Shown: one piece after another, positions 52,294 through 61,936 of the stretch
Layout: each line of letters starts with the position of its first letter
Position numbering within the stretch: position 1 is the first letter of the stretch
DNA from: CAZEPJ01 sp964514105
GTDB taxonomy: Bacteria > Desulfobacterota > Desulfocorpusculales > Desulfocorpusculum
NCBI GenBank assembly: GCA_964514105.1
Contig: CAZEPJ010000013.1
Span: forward strand, 12,358 to 76,357
Length of the DNA stretch: 64,000 nucleotides
Reading direction: 5' to 3'
Program-made: the position numbers and the translations under genes
Notes under the pieces: model-generated
Told to the model about the DNA's origin: nothing
Seen by the model: the letters and a program-made list of their open reading frames with translations, nothing else
Database searches by the model: none

Positions 52294-53898
52294 TCACGAA
52301 ATGGACGCGCCCGGGCCCGCGGCGGGGATCTCCATGGCCACGAGGGTGCCCTCGCCGGGGCAGGTCTCGATGCGCAGGACGCCCTTGGCCTCCCGCAGGA
52401 GGGCCGCCGCGATGGGCAGTCCGAGCCCGGAGCCACCATCCCCGGCCCTGGTGCTGAACAGGGGGTCGAAGGCCCGATCCAGGACCTCGGGGGCCATCCC
52501 CGCGCCGTTGTCCCGGACCTCGATGAGGGTCCACGGGACGCCCCGATCCCGCACGGACCGCACGGTGATCCGGATCTCCTTGCCGTCGGGAAAGGAGGGG
52601 CATCCCTTGCCGGGATCCTTCTCCCGCAGGGCATCCCGCGCGTTGAGCAGGACATTGGTCAGGGCGTGCTGGAGTTCATGCAGCTTGCCGCGCACGGGAA
52701 GGAGGGGTTCCTCGGGTTCCACGACCAGAGAGATCCCCCAGGACTTCATCTGCGTCCGGATCAGTTGGAGGCTGCCTTCGACGAGCTCCATGGGGTTGAA
52801 CTCGCAGGCCTCCGCGCAGGCCTGGGCGCGGGCGTAGACCCGCAGGTGCTGCAGGACCTCGGCGATGCGGAACACCCCTTCGGTGACCTTCTGGGAAACG
52901 GCGCAGATCTCCTCCGGGGGCAGACCCCCGTCTTTCTGCACCCGATGGGTCAGGAGCTGCGCCCGCACCGAGATGTCGTTGAGGGGCTGGCTGAGTTCAT
53001 GGACGATGCCCGTGGCCATCTCCCCCAGGGAGGCCAGCCGGCTGGCATGGAGGATCTGCATCTCCATGGCCTTCTCGCGGGAGACGTCGTCCATGACGAT
53101 GAGAAACTCGGCCGGGGGGCCACCCCGACTGTGGGGAAGGGGCAGGACCAGCATTTGATAGGTGGGCCGCTCCCACTGGACACAGCGGCCGAACAGGGGA
53201 ATCAAGGTGAATCGATCCGACGGGTGACCGGTCTGGATGGCCGCCTGCAGCTTCTCCCACATCTGGCACGGCTCGCTGCATGGTCCCCCCCGCGCCAGGG
53301 GACATCGGAGGCCCTCGCACAGGGGGATCTCCCCGGCCCCGCCCGGGCATTTGGGAAATGCCCTCTTGAAGGGGGCGTTGACGTCCCGGATGCGGCCTTC
53401 CCCATCCACCAGGACGAGCATGGAGGGGATGACGCTCAGGATGGCCCGGCTTCGCTCCTTGAGGAGGGAGAGCTCTTCCTCCTTCTGGCCCACGAGGACC
53501 TCCAGGTGCCGCCTTTCCCGCGCCTCCCCCTCCCGCCGCTGTTTGAGGCTGAGGGCCTCCTGGAGGCGCTCGTGCAGGTCCGAAAGGCTGAACGGCTTTT
53601 CCAGATACGCGAAGGCACCCTGATTCACCGCCTCGATGGCAGACTGGATGTCCCGGTATCCCGTCATGAGGATGACCTGGGTGAACGGGTGCCCCTGCCG
53701 TACGGCCCGCAATACCTCCACGCCGCTGGCCCCGGGCATCCGCAGATCGCTCAGGACCACGTCGAACGCCTCCTGCTCCAGGATCCTCAAGGCATCGTCG
53801 CCGTTCTGCGCATGGGTGACCGCCCATCCGTGGTTCTGAAAGTACTCCTTCAGCAGGCAGGTCAGTTCCCGTTCGTCATCCACCACCAGCAGGCGCAT
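52294..53898 (-). CDS. Receiver-PAS-histidine kinase with Cys-rich PAS
   Basis: 534 residues. An N-terminal receiver (LLVVDDERE; VVLSDLRMPGASG; LMTGY; LEKPFS) leads into a coiled coil. A PAS-like domain (about 150-270) contains a cysteine cluster (FPKCPGG, LCEGLRCPLARG, PCSEPCQMW). HisKA (GIVHELSQPLNDISV) and HATPase (NARDAL; DNGAGMAP; GGSGLGLPI) follow. The Cys spacing suggests a metal or redox sensor; similar Cys-rich PAS domains occur in other NtrB-like kinases. The gene is divergent from the sigma-54-driven RlpA gene. Confidence 0.9.
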   Translation of the reverse strand: MRLLVVDDERELTCLLKEYFQNHGWAVTHAQNGDDALRILEQEAFDVVLSDLRMPGASGVEVLRAVRQGHPFTQVILMTGYRDIQSAIEAVNQGAFAYLEKPFSLSDLHERLQEALSLKQRREGEARERRHLEVLVGQKEEELSLLKERSRAILSVIPSMLVLVDGEGRIRDVNAPFKRAFPKCPGGAGEIPLCEGLRCPLARGGPCSEPCQMWEKLQAAIQTGHPSDRFTLIPLFGRCVQWERPTYQMLVLPLPHSRGGPPAEFLIVMDDVSREKAMEMQILHASRLASLGEMATGIVHELSQPLNDISVRAQLLTHRVQKDGGLPPEEICAVSQKVTEGVFRIAEVLQHLRVYARAQACAEACEFNPMELVEGSLQLIRTQMKSWGISLVVEPEEPLLPVRGKLHELQHALTNVLLNARDALREKDPGKGCPSFPDGKEIRITVRSVRDRGVPWTLIEVRDNGAGMAPEVLDRAFDPLFSTRAGDGGSGLGLPIAAALLREAKGVLRIETCPGEGTLVAMEIPAAGPGASIS

Positions 53899-53997
53899 CA
53901 GGCCCCTCCCGCGGGAAAATGGGTATCATTTTAGTCTGGAGCCCGCAAAAGGTCCACCTCTCCCGCAAGGATCTCCCGGTGTCATTCCCGCGCCGGG

Positions 53998-54013
53998 TGG
54001 CACGACGCTTGCA
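53998..54013 (+). promoter_or_regulatory. Sigma-54 promoter of the LysM-RlpA gene
   Basis: TGGCACG-N4-TTGCA is a perfect -24/-12 match at exact spacing. The expected start is near 54025, with the ATG at 54091. It lies in the divergent region with the receiver-kinase gene. No activator site was recognised. Confidence 0.88.
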
Positions 54014-54090
54014 TCCGGACGCCTTGTTCCATGAGATGGCCGCCGGGCCCGCGCCCAACGGGCCGACGGCGGCGCCAAGGAGGCGACGAG

Positions 54091-54852
54091 ATGGCGCTGT
54101 GGGCTGCGGGAAGGGTTCTCGCCGTTGTGGGGCAGCTCGCGGGGGCGCTGGGGGACCGGGTCCGCCGGGGCATGGAGGCGGTGGAACGGGGGGCACCTTT
54201 CCCGGCATCTGCCCACGCCGGCCAGGGCCCGGTCGTGTGCAAGGCCCCGGTTTTCCAGATCGTTCTCGATGCACATGGCCGGGCGGAAGCCCAGCCCCAG
54301 GCTCCCCCCCCCACCCCGCCGGCTGAACCAGCCCCGGGTCCCGTCCCTGTACCGGCCCCGCCGCCTCCCGAGGGCCGCGGGGCCGCGAGGCCCGGGGCGG
54401 GGTGGGTGGAGTATACGGTGAAGCGAGGCGACACCCTGTGGGCCCTGGCCGGCAAGAAGTTCCGGGTCTCCATGGAGGATCTCATGAGGGACAATCGGAT
54501 TGAGGACCCCCGGACGCTGCGGATCGGACAGCGTCTCCGGGTCCGGCTTCCGTCGGTCCCGCGGGAGCAGCAGGTGGTGGCGAGCTGGTACGGAGAGGAG
54601 CACCACGGGAGGATCATGGCCAACGGGGAGCCCTTCAACATGCACGGCGCCACCATTGCCCACAAGCAACTGCCGTTTGGGACCCGCGTGGAGCTCCTCA
54701 ACGCCGCCACCGGTCAGCGCGTCACGGCCGTGGTCACGGACCGGGGTCCGTTCATCGCGGGCCGGGACGTGGACCTCTCCTACGGCCTGGCCAGGAAGCT
54801 GAGCCTGGTGGAGCGGGGCGTGGGGCCGCTCACCATGCGGGTGCTGGGATGA
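54091..54852 (+). CDS. LysM plus RlpA-type (double-psi barrel) cell-wall protein
   Basis: 253 residues. A hydrophobic N-terminus (ALWAAGRVLAVVGQLAGALG) may be a non-classical signal or anchor. A long Pro/Ala-rich linker leads to a LysM domain (YTVKRGDTLWALAGKKFRVS). The RlpA double-psi barrel follows (VVASWYGEEHHGRIMANGEP, then HKQLPFGTRVELLN and VTDRGPF). RlpA proteins bind or cleave denuded glycan strands. The ATG at 54091 follows AAGGAGG and lies downstream of the predicted sigma-54 start, excluding the longer frame. Confidence 0.88.
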   Translation: MALWAAGRVLAVVGQLAGALGDRVRRGMEAVERGAPFPASAHAGQGPVVCKAPVFQIVLDAHGRAEAQPQAPPPTPPAEPAPGPVPVPAPPPPEGRGAARPGAGWVEYTVKRGDTLWALAGKKFRVSMEDLMRDNRIEDPRTLRIGQRLRVRLPSVPREQQVVASWYGEEHHGRIMANGEPFNMHGATIAHKQLPFGTRVELLNAATGQRVTAVVTDRGPFIAGRDVDLSYGLARKLSLVERGVGPLTMRVLG

Positions 54853-54932
54853 GCTGATGGCCCAGGGGCCCCCCGGCGCCCGAGCCATGGCCGTGATCCG
54901 CCCGGCTGCCCGGCCCCACCGGAGGATGAGAC

Positions 54933-57422
54933 ATGTCCCATTGGAATCAGGTCGTTCCGTTTCAGGGCCTCCCGCCGGCCCCGCAGGGCGCATGGGATTC
55001 CCACATCCTGGCCGGGGAGATCCATCGACACATCGCCCATACCCTGGGGAGCGAGAGCCATGGGCGAGATCCGCGGCGGCACTTCTACGGTCTGGCGCAC
55101 AGCGTGAGGGATCGGCTGATCCGCAAGTGGCTGGAGACCCAACGCCGGTACTACGACGGCCTCGTCAAGCGGGTCTACTACCTCTCGCTGGAATTCCTGC
55201 CGGGCCGGTTCCTCATGAATTACCTGATCAACCTCGGCATGGAGGACGAGTGCCGCGACGTGTTGGAGGGCATGGGGCTCGCCCTGGAGGACCTGGAGGA
55301 GGTGGAATGGGACGCCGGACTGGGCAACGGGGGGCTGGGGCGGCTGGCCTCCTGCTACCTGGACTCCATGGCCAGCCTGCGGATCCCCGGATACGGCTAC
55401 GGCATCCTCTACGACTACGGCATCTTTCACCAGCGGATCGCCAACGGCTACCAGGAGGAGAGCTGCGACAACTGGCGCCGCCAGGGGAGCCCCTGGGAGA
55501 TCGTGCGGCGGGAGCATCTGTACGAGGTCAACTTCTACGGGCGCAGCGAGCCCTGGCAAGATGCCCGGGGGCAGCTGCGGTACCGATGGGTGGACACGGA
55601 GAAGGTCATGGCCATGCCCCACGACATCCTGATCCCGGGGTACGGCGGCGACCACGTCACCAACATGCGGCTGTGGGCCGCCCAATCCAGCCGGGAGTTC
55701 AACCTGAAGTCCTTCAACCGGGGGGACTACGTGGGTGCCATGCAGGAAAAGGTCCTCAGCGAGAGCATCTCCAAGGTGCTCTACCCCGACGACAAGGCGG
55801 AGCAGGGCCGGGAGCTTCGGCTCAAACAGCAGTATTTCCTGGTGGCAGCCACCCTCCAGGACATCATGCGCCGTCACAAGAAGCAGCAGGGCGGCATGGC
55901 GGGCTTCGCCGACGCCGTGGCCGTGCAGCTGAACGACACGCATCCGTCCATCGCCGTGGCCGAGCTGATGCGGCTCCTCCTGGATGTGGAACTCCTGGGA
56001 TGGGACGAGGCCTGGGCCATCTGCACCCGTACCTTCGCGTACACCAACCACACCGTGCTGCCCGAGGCCCTGGAGACGTGGCCCGTGGAGCTGATCGGGC
56101 GGCTCCTGCCCAGGCACATGGAGATCATCTACGAGATCAACCGGCGCCTCCTGGAGGACGTGGCCGCCTCCCATCCGGGCGACGTGGAGCGGCTCCGGCG
56201 CATGTCGCTCATCGAAGAGGGGGGGGAGCGCCGGGTGCGCATGGCCCACCTGGCCATCGTGGGAAGCCACGCGGTCAACGGTGTTTCCGCCCTCCATACG
56301 CGGATCCTGCGGGAGCGTCTGTTCGCCGACTTCGACCGGTTCTATCCCCACAAGTTCCTCAACGTCACCAACGGCGTCACACCTCGGCGCTGGTTGCTGC
56401 AGGCCAATCCCGCCCTGTCCGGGTTGATCACGGAGGCCATCGGACCCGGCTGGGTATGCGATCTGGGCCGGCTTGAGGAGCTCGTCCCCCTGGCCGAAGA
56501 CGCATCATTCCGGGAGGCCTTCGCCCGGGTCAAGCTCGACAACAAGCGGCGCCTGGCGCGGTACGTCCTGCGCAAGATGGCCCTGGGCATCAACCCCCAC
56601 ACCATGTTCGACTGTCAGTTCAAGCGGATCCACGAATACAAGCGCCAGCTCCTAAACATCCTGCACGTCATCACCCGATATCTCCGCATGAAGGACGGGG
56701 CGGGCGAGGATCTCGTGCCCCGCACGGTCATGATGGGGGGAAAGGCCGCCCCGGGCTATGGTCGTGCCAAACTCATCATCAAGCTCTTCCACGCCGTTGC
56801 CGACATGGTGAACAACGACCCCGCCGTCGGGGGCCGCCTGCGGCTGCTGTTTCTGCCCAACTACTGCATCTCCCAGGCCGAGAAGGTGATCCCTGCCGCC
56901 GACCTTTCCCAGCAGATCTCCACCGCCGGCATGGAGGCCTCGGGCACTGGAAACATGAAGTTCGCCCTCAACGGGGCGCTGACCATCGGGACCCTGGACG
57001 GCGCCAACGTGGAGATGCGGGATCAGGTGGGGGGCGAGAACTTCTTTCTGTTCGGCCGGAGCGCCGAGGAGGTGGAGGCGCTTCGCCGAGAGGGGTACGA
57101 CCCCGTCCGGATCTGCCGGGAGGACCGGGAGCTGGCTCGAGCCGTGGACCTGATCCAATCGGGCCGGCTCTCCCCGGATGAACCCGATCTTTTCCGCCCC
57201 ATCGTGGACGCGCTGCTTTGCGAGGGTGACTGGTTTCTGAACCTCGCGGACTTTCGGAGCTATCTGGACGCCCAGGGCGCGGTGGACGCCCTGTTCACGG
57301 ACAAGGAGCAGTGGACGCGGAAGGCCATCCTGAACACGGCCCGCATGGGCCTGTTCTCCAGCGATCGGGCCATCATGCAGTACGCCCGGCAGATATGGGG
57401 GGTCCAGCCGCTGGAGGCGTAG
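54933..57422 (+). CDS. glgP: Glycogen/maltodextrin phosphorylase
   Basis: 829 residues, normal for the family. It releases glucose-1-phosphate from alpha-1,4-glucans. Signatures are abundant: VYYLSLEFLPGRFLMNYLIN, GLGNGGLGRLASCYLDS, and the pyridoxal-phosphate site EASGTGNMKFALNGALTIGT with the Schiff-base Lys near residue 676. CGGAGGATGAG precedes the ATG. It lies 80 bp after the RlpA gene and may share its sigma-54 transcript. It is the only carbohydrate gene in the window. Confidence 0.96.
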   Translation: MSHWNQVVPFQGLPPAPQGAWDSHILAGEIHRHIAHTLGSESHGRDPRRHFYGLAHSVRDRLIRKWLETQRRYYDGLVKRVYYLSLEFLPGRFLMNYLINLGMEDECRDVLEGMGLALEDLEEVEWDAGLGNGGLGRLASCYLDSMASLRIPGYGYGILYDYGIFHQRIANGYQEESCDNWRRQGSPWEIVRREHLYEVNFYGRSEPWQDARGQLRYRWVDTEKVMAMPHDILIPGYGGDHVTNMRLWAAQSSREFNLKSFNRGDYVGAMQEKVLSESISKVLYPDDKAEQGRELRLKQQYFLVAATLQDIMRRHKKQQGGMAGFADAVAVQLNDTHPSIAVAELMRLLLDVELLGWDEAWAICTRTFAYTNHTVLPEALETWPVELIGRLLPRHMEIIYEINRRLLEDVAASHPGDVERLRRMSLIEEGGERRVRMAHLAIVGSHAVNGVSALHTRILRERLFADFDRFYPHKFLNVTNGVTPRRWLLQANPALSGLITEAIGPGWVCDLGRLEELVPLAEDASFREAFARVKLDNKRRLARYVLRKMALGINPHTMFDCQFKRIHEYKRQLLNILHVITRYLRMKDGAGEDLVPRTVMMGGKAAPGYGRAKLIIKLFHAVADMVNNDPAVGGRLRLLFLPNYCISQAEKVIPAADLSQQISTAGMEASGTGNMKFALNGALTIGTLDGANVEMRDQVGGENFFLFGRSAEEVEALRREGYDPVRICREDRELARAVDLIQSGRLSPDEPDLFRPIVDALLCEGDWFLNLADFRSYLDAQGAVDALFTDKEQWTRKAILNTARMGLFSSDRAIMQYARQIWGVQPLEA

Positions 57423-57545
57423 CCACTTGGGCGGGCCCCGAGCGCGGTCCCGCAGCCCGTGCCATCCTCATCCAAGGCGCCAGCTCCCACGGCAGCCGCG
57501 GCCCGGCCGCCAGTCGCTGCGGTTCCCACCCCGAGGTGACGGGGA

Positions 57546-58805
57546 TCACGGGGAAACGGCCTGAGCCGGCTCCGCAAAGAAACCCATCGCCCAATCCGTG
57601 GCCTCCACAAAGGCCTCCTTGATGACGGCGGGATCCAGGCTGAGGGCGCGGCTGTGGGCCTTCAGGGCGTCCCAGTCCCCGTCCTCCAGGGACTCCATGA
57701 GGCGGAACAGGGCGCCGTGCTCGCTGCCCGGCTCCCGCCGCAGGGTCGTCTTGAGCCCGGCATCCAGGGGAAGCATCTCCACCACGGCCTCCATGGGCAT
57801 GCCCAGCACCGTATCGAGCAGGGAAAAGAGGCCAAGCAGAAAGAGAGTCTGGGGATCGAATCCCCAGTAGTCGCATCGGGACGCCAGGAGTTCCAGGAAC
57901 TTGGCGCGCTGCAGGGAAAGGGCGGCCAGTTCCCGGGGGCCTTCTTCCCGCCCGGCCATGTCCACGAGGATCACCGCCCGCAGCCAGCTTCGAATCCTCT
58001 CCCATCCCAGGAGCCGCACGGCCTGGTCGATGGACTTGACGCGGTATCGCAGCCCCATGTGGGCGCTGTTCATGTAGGTGAGCAGGCGAAAGCTGACGGC
58101 CACGTCCTGGGCGATGGCCCGGCTCAATGCCCCCAGTTCGGGCTCCTCCCGCGTCCCCAGGTGCATCAGGCTCACGCGCGAGATCTCGCTGGAGCCGATC
58201 TTGCGAACGGGACCGTATTCGATGGCCTTGAAGAACGGCCCCTGGAACAGGGCGAAGCCGGCGTCCCGGGCCGCCTGGAACTGGGCCATGGTCCTCACGC
58301 CGCGAGCCAGCCAGCGGGCCTGGGGCGCCCCAACCTCGCGGGGCGGGACCGTGCCGGGCTCGGCCGCGCTCAGTCCCACGGCAAGGATGTCTCCCTGGGC
58401 GCGGAGCCGGTCGCAAGGCGGCGCGTCTCCCTCCAGGTCCAGGGCGACAAGATACCCATCCCGCCGAAGGGCCTCAAGGGAGTCCAGGATCTGGGGCGCC
58501 GCTTCCCTCCCGCGCACCACGCGGATCACCCCCGATGAGGGGGGCAGGGCATGGGGGAGGCCCCCCAGGATGGATGCCTCATCCAGGGCGATCATGATCC
58601 GCTTGCCGCGCGCCATGGCGTCCTGGAGGCCCCAGTATGCGCCTGACCAGAGTGCCGCCGCCCCCTGCCGGGGCGAGGTCTCGCGCGTCCCGTCGTTCGG
58701 CTCTTCGCCCAGAAGCTCGTAGCCCCAGATGCGCCGGTCCGCATCGAGGATGGGCTGTCTGGTTATGAAAACGGGTCTTCTGGCCGCCTCGTCATCCTGG
58801 GTCAT
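57546..58805 (-). CDS. EAL-HDOD (YuxH-type) signalling protein with degenerate EAL
   Basis: 419 residues. The N-terminal half is a degenerate EAL domain: FITRQPILDADRRIWGYELL carries GYELL where active enzymes have the E-A-L triad, and metal ligands are not evident. The HDOD domain fills the second half (SRAIAQDVAVSFRLLTYMNS, LLGWERIRSWLRAVILVD, LFLLGLFSLLDTVLGM). It probably binds rather than cleaves c-di-GMP, or acts by protein contact. GGAGGAG precedes the ATG at 58805; the longer frame upstream is not used. Confidence 0.9.
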   Translation of the reverse strand: MTQDDEAARRPVFITRQPILDADRRIWGYELLGEEPNDGTRETSPRQGAAALWSGAYWGLQDAMARGKRIMIALDEASILGGLPHALPPSSGVIRVVRGREAAPQILDSLEALRRDGYLVALDLEGDAPPCDRLRAQGDILAVGLSAAEPGTVPPREVGAPQARWLARGVRTMAQFQAARDAGFALFQGPFFKAIEYGPVRKIGSSEISRVSLMHLGTREEPELGALSRAIAQDVAVSFRLLTYMNSAHMGLRYRVKSIDQAVRLLGWERIRSWLRAVILVDMAGREEGPRELAALSLQRAKFLELLASRCDYWGFDPQTLFLLGLFSLLDTVLGMPMEAVVEMLPLDAGLKTTLRREPGSEHGALFRLMESLEDGDWDALKAHSRALSLDPAVIKEAFVEATDWAMGFFAEPAQAVSP

Positions 58806-58870
58806 GGATCTCCTCCGGGTCTTGCCCTGCGGGACGTGGTTCGCTTCCCTGCGGCCTCGGGGGGGGCGGG

Positions 58871-60394
58871 TCAGTACTTGCCCCCGTGCTGCTTCTTGAC
58901 CGCATCGCGGTCGATCTCCCCCGCGGAGGTCCTGGGGAGCGCGTCCACGAAGACCACATGCTGGGGCTTCTTGTATCTGGCGATCCTGGAGGCCACGAAA
59001 TCGATCAGTTCCTGGGGGGCCAGGGATGCTCCGGCTTCGAGCACGCAAACGGCCTTGATGGCCTCCCCCCAGTTTCGGTCCGGGACCCCTATGACGCAGG
59101 CCTGGGCCACGGCGCCGTGCTCCAGGATCACCTGCTCCACCTCAGCCGGGTACACGTTCTCCCCCCCGGGCTTGATCAGCTCCTTTTCGGCCTTGCGCTT
59201 CACGTACCAGAGGTAGCCGTCCTCGTCCAGACGGCCCATGTCCCCGGTGTGATGCCATCCATTCCGGAAGGTTCGGGCGTTGTCATCGTCGCGGCCCCAG
59301 TACCCCAGAAACACGGTGGGGGATCTGACGCAGATCTCCCCCACGGCCCCCACGGGGACCTCTTGGTCGTCGTCGTCCAGGATGGCCACGCGGGACAGGA
59401 GCGAAGGGGTCCCCGCGCTGCCCGGCCTCTCGAAGTAGGGCCCCCCGGTCACACCCATGGCCTCGGTCTGTCCGAACCCCGTGAGGAAGGTCGCATGGGG
59501 GGCGATCCGGGTGAAGGCATGGAGGGTGTCGGGGTGGTCCAGCCCCTGCACGTGCCTGAGGCTGGAGAGGTCGCAAGGGCACTGGCCGTGCCTGTCCACC
59601 AGCGTCTGGAGGATGGGCGCGAAGTTGAAGAAGGTCGTCCCCCTTTCGGCCTCAATCAGCCGCAAGGTGAGCTCCGCGTCGAAGCGCTCCACGACCACGT
59701 TCTTCCCCCCCGCGTGCATGACGGCCATGGAGAGGGCCAGGCCCGCGATGTGGAACAGCGGGAGGATCCCGATGTGGCAATCGTCGGGCCCCAGATGTTG
59801 GCGCGTCATCATGATGAAATTGCCCGCCACGATGTTGGCCTGGCTCAGGAGGGCGCCCCTGGGCCGGCCCTGCACGGCCGCTGTGTGGATGATCACGAAC
59901 CCGCTTTCGGGCGGCACGGGGGCGGCGGCGCCGGGACCTTCGTCCGCGTACAGGGACGCAAACGGCCGGAAGCCCCCCGGGGCCTCACCCCCCCCCATGA
60001 CATAGCAGCGTTCGATGGAGCCCACGCGTTTGGCCGCCTGGGCCACGGTTGCCTCGAAGCCTGGTCCGGCAAACGCCATCTTGGGCGTGCAGTCGGCGAG
60101 CACGTATTCCACCTCTTCCTGCTGGAAGCGCCAGTTGACGGGAAGCACGATGGCCCCGATCCGGGCGGCGGCCCCGTACAGGACCAGGAACTCGTCCGAG
60201 TTGTGGGCCACCACCCCCAGCCGATCGCCCACGGCGACGCCCTCCCGGAGGAGACCAGCGGCCAGCCGGTCGCACCGCGCCTTGTACTCTCCGTGGGTCA
60301 GGCGGGTCTCCTTGAACACGACCGCCTCCCGGTCCGGGTGGAGCCGGGCGTTCCTGACGATGAAGTCGTAGATGGTGAAGTCGCGCACGCCCAT
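58871..60394 (-). CDS. AMP-dependent acyl-CoA synthetase/ligase with altered catalytic motifs
   Basis: 507 residues of the ANL superfamily. The P-loop reads HTAAVQGRPRG (about 170-180) in place of the usual Ser/Thr/Gly-rich loop. FGQTEAMG (A5), the GYWGRDDDNARTFRNGWHHT and GDMGRLDEDGYLW region (A6-A7) and KRKAEKELIKPGGENVYPAE (A8) are good. In the last motif the catalytic Lys position is Glu (PRTSAGEIDR, about E493). The first half, including the adenylate pocket, is complete. Substrate is unknown. GGAGGG precedes the ATG at 60394. Confidence 0.88.
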   Translation of the reverse strand: MGVRDFTIYDFIVRNARLHPDREAVVFKETRLTHGEYKARCDRLAAGLLREGVAVGDRLGVVAHNSDEFLVLYGAAARIGAIVLPVNWRFQQEEVEYVLADCTPKMAFAGPGFEATVAQAAKRVGSIERCYVMGGGEAPGGFRPFASLYADEGPGAAAPVPPESGFVIIHTAAVQGRPRGALLSQANIVAGNFIMMTRQHLGPDDCHIGILPLFHIAGLALSMAVMHAGGKNVVVERFDAELTLRLIEAERGTTFFNFAPILQTLVDRHGQCPCDLSSLRHVQGLDHPDTLHAFTRIAPHATFLTGFGQTEAMGVTGGPYFERPGSAGTPSLLSRVAILDDDDQEVPVGAVGEICVRSPTVFLGYWGRDDDNARTFRNGWHHTGDMGRLDEDGYLWYVKRKAEKELIKPGGENVYPAEVEQVILEHGAVAQACVIGVPDRNWGEAIKAVCVLEAGASLAPQELIDFVASRIARYKKPQHVVFVDALPRTSAGEIDRDAVKKQHGGKY

Positions 60395-60646
60395 GGGTCT
60401 CCCTCCTGGGTATCGGGATGGGGCGGGGCGCCGGTGAACCCCTCTGCCCGCCGCCCTTCCTGTTCGGTCCTGCGCATCTCGGGACGTCCTTGCGAGCCCC
60501 GGCGTCGGCTTGGATGCCGTCTCGTTCATGTGGGATATACCATCGCCGAAGGGGAATGGGAAGGGCGTATCCATGGAACGGAGTTTTGGTTATCATTTCC
60601 GGAGGGCGCCAACGACCAGTGCGCCGCACGGAGGCCGGACCATCAG
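60395..60646. other. Divergent promoter region, ligase/MFS transporter
   Basis: A 252-bp region between oppositely oriented genes. It must hold promoters for both; AT-richer patches at 60531-60545 and 60585-60597 are candidates, but no strong -35/-10 pair could be fixed by eye. Confidence 0.45.
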
Positions 60647-61858
60647 ATGCCCATAAACCCTGCGCCTACCCACCCCCCCCCGGGGGGGATCTTCTCCGGG
60701 GCCCTCCCGCTGTTCATGCTGGCCCACTTCGTTCACCACCTGGTGACGGCGGTACCGGGCCCCCTGCTGCCCATGATCCGCAGTGAATTCGCTTTGGATT
60801 ACACGCGCTCGGGGCTGGTCCTGTCGGCCTTCACCGTGGCGTACGGTCTGTCCCAGGTCCCGGGGGGGTGGCTGGCCGATCGCATCGGTCCGCGCATCCT
60901 CATGACCTCGGGGATCTGCGGCGTGGCCGTGGCCGGGCTCCTGGTGGGCCTCTCCCGGGACTACGTAATCCTGCTGGCGTGCCTGGCCCTCATGGGCCTG
61001 CTGGGGGGCGGATACCATCCGTCGGCCCCGCCCATCATCTCGGGCCTGGTGGCCCCCGCCCACCTGGGAAGGGCCCTGGGTCTGCACCTGACCGGCGGCG
61101 GGGCCAGCTACTTCATGGCGCCGCTGCTGGCCGCCGGCATGGCCGCGGTGCTCGGGTGGCGGGGAGTCTTCGTGGGCATGGCCGTGCCCACCCTGATCTT
61201 CGGGGTGCTGTTCGCCCGCTACCTCGCCCGCTGGTCGCGGCGGCCCAGGGGGGGAGGTCGCCAGGGGGGGGGCCAGGCGCGGGAGGCCCCCTCGGTGACC
61301 CGGCTGGGGCGTCTGGTGCCTTTCATCTTCCTGAGCACCTGCACGGGGGCGATCTTCATCTCGGTGATCTCTTTCATCCCCCTGTACCTGGTGGACCGGT
61401 TCCAGGTGGACGAGAAGGCGGCAGGGGCGTTCCTGGGGATCATCTATGCCGCGGGGCTCTGGGTGGGGCCGGTGGCCGGCCACGTCTCGGATCGCGTGGG
61501 CCGCATCCCCATGCTCGTGGGGGTGGCCTTCCTGAGCGGGCCGGCCATGTATCTCCTGGGGGCGGTGCCCTTCGGCTGGCCGTACTTCCTCCTGCTGTTC
61601 GCAACGGGAGTGATCGTCTTCATCCGCATGCCCGTCTCCGAGTCGTTCATCATCGGCGAGACGGCGCCCCGTCACCGCTCCACGGTCCTGGGGATCTACT
61701 TCTTCGGGGCCATGGAGGGGGGAGGGGTCCTGACCCCCGTCATGGGACACCTCATCGACGGATTTGGATTCTCCATCGGCTTCGCCGTGGCCGGCGGGGT
61801 CATGCTCCTGGTCACGCTGGCCTGCTCCCTGGCCCTGCGGGCGGCTCACAAGGGCTGA
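60647..61858 (+). CDS. Major facilitator superfamily transporter
   Basis: 403 residues with about twelve membrane spans in two halves joined by a basic loop (RRPRGGGRQGGGQAREAPSV). The signature GGWLADRIGPRILMTSG after the second span and its repeat VSDRVGRIPMLVGVAF in the second half are clear. The open frame runs upstream antisense to the ligase; the ATG at 60647 is the first with a GGAGG ribosome site. Neighbours suggest uptake or export of an organic acid, but the substrate cannot be read from sequence. Confidence 0.92.
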   Translation: MPINPAPTHPPPGGIFSGALPLFMLAHFVHHLVTAVPGPLLPMIRSEFALDYTRSGLVLSAFTVAYGLSQVPGGWLADRIGPRILMTSGICGVAVAGLLVGLSRDYVILLACLALMGLLGGGYHPSAPPIISGLVAPAHLGRALGLHLTGGGASYFMAPLLAAGMAAVLGWRGVFVGMAVPTLIFGVLFARYLARWSRRPRGGGRQGGGQAREAPSVTRLGRLVPFIFLSTCTGAIFISVISFIPLYLVDRFQVDEKAAGAFLGIIYAAGLWVGPVAGHVSDRVGRIPMLVGVAFLSGPAMYLLGAVPFGWPYFLLLFATGVIVFIRMPVSESFIIGETAPRHRSTVLGIYFFGAMEGGGVLTPVMGHLIDGFGFSIGFAVAGGVMLLVTLACSLALRAAHKG

Positions 61859-61936
61859 GGGGGGGCCTCGGTCGTCCGTCTTGCAAGCGTGGGCGGCTCC
61901 CATGGAAGCCGGGAGGGGACATTCCGCCCGGACCCG

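Noticed and set aside
56753..56770. Antisense TGGCACG followed by TAGC inside glgP
   Set aside because: The -12 element is poor and no minus-strand gene lies downstream until far away; a chance match.
58886..60646. A plus-strand open frame fused in frame to the MFS transporter (about 590 extra residues)
   Set aside because: It is the antisense shadow of the AMP ligase. Transporter homology starts at the ATG at 60647 with its own ribosome site.
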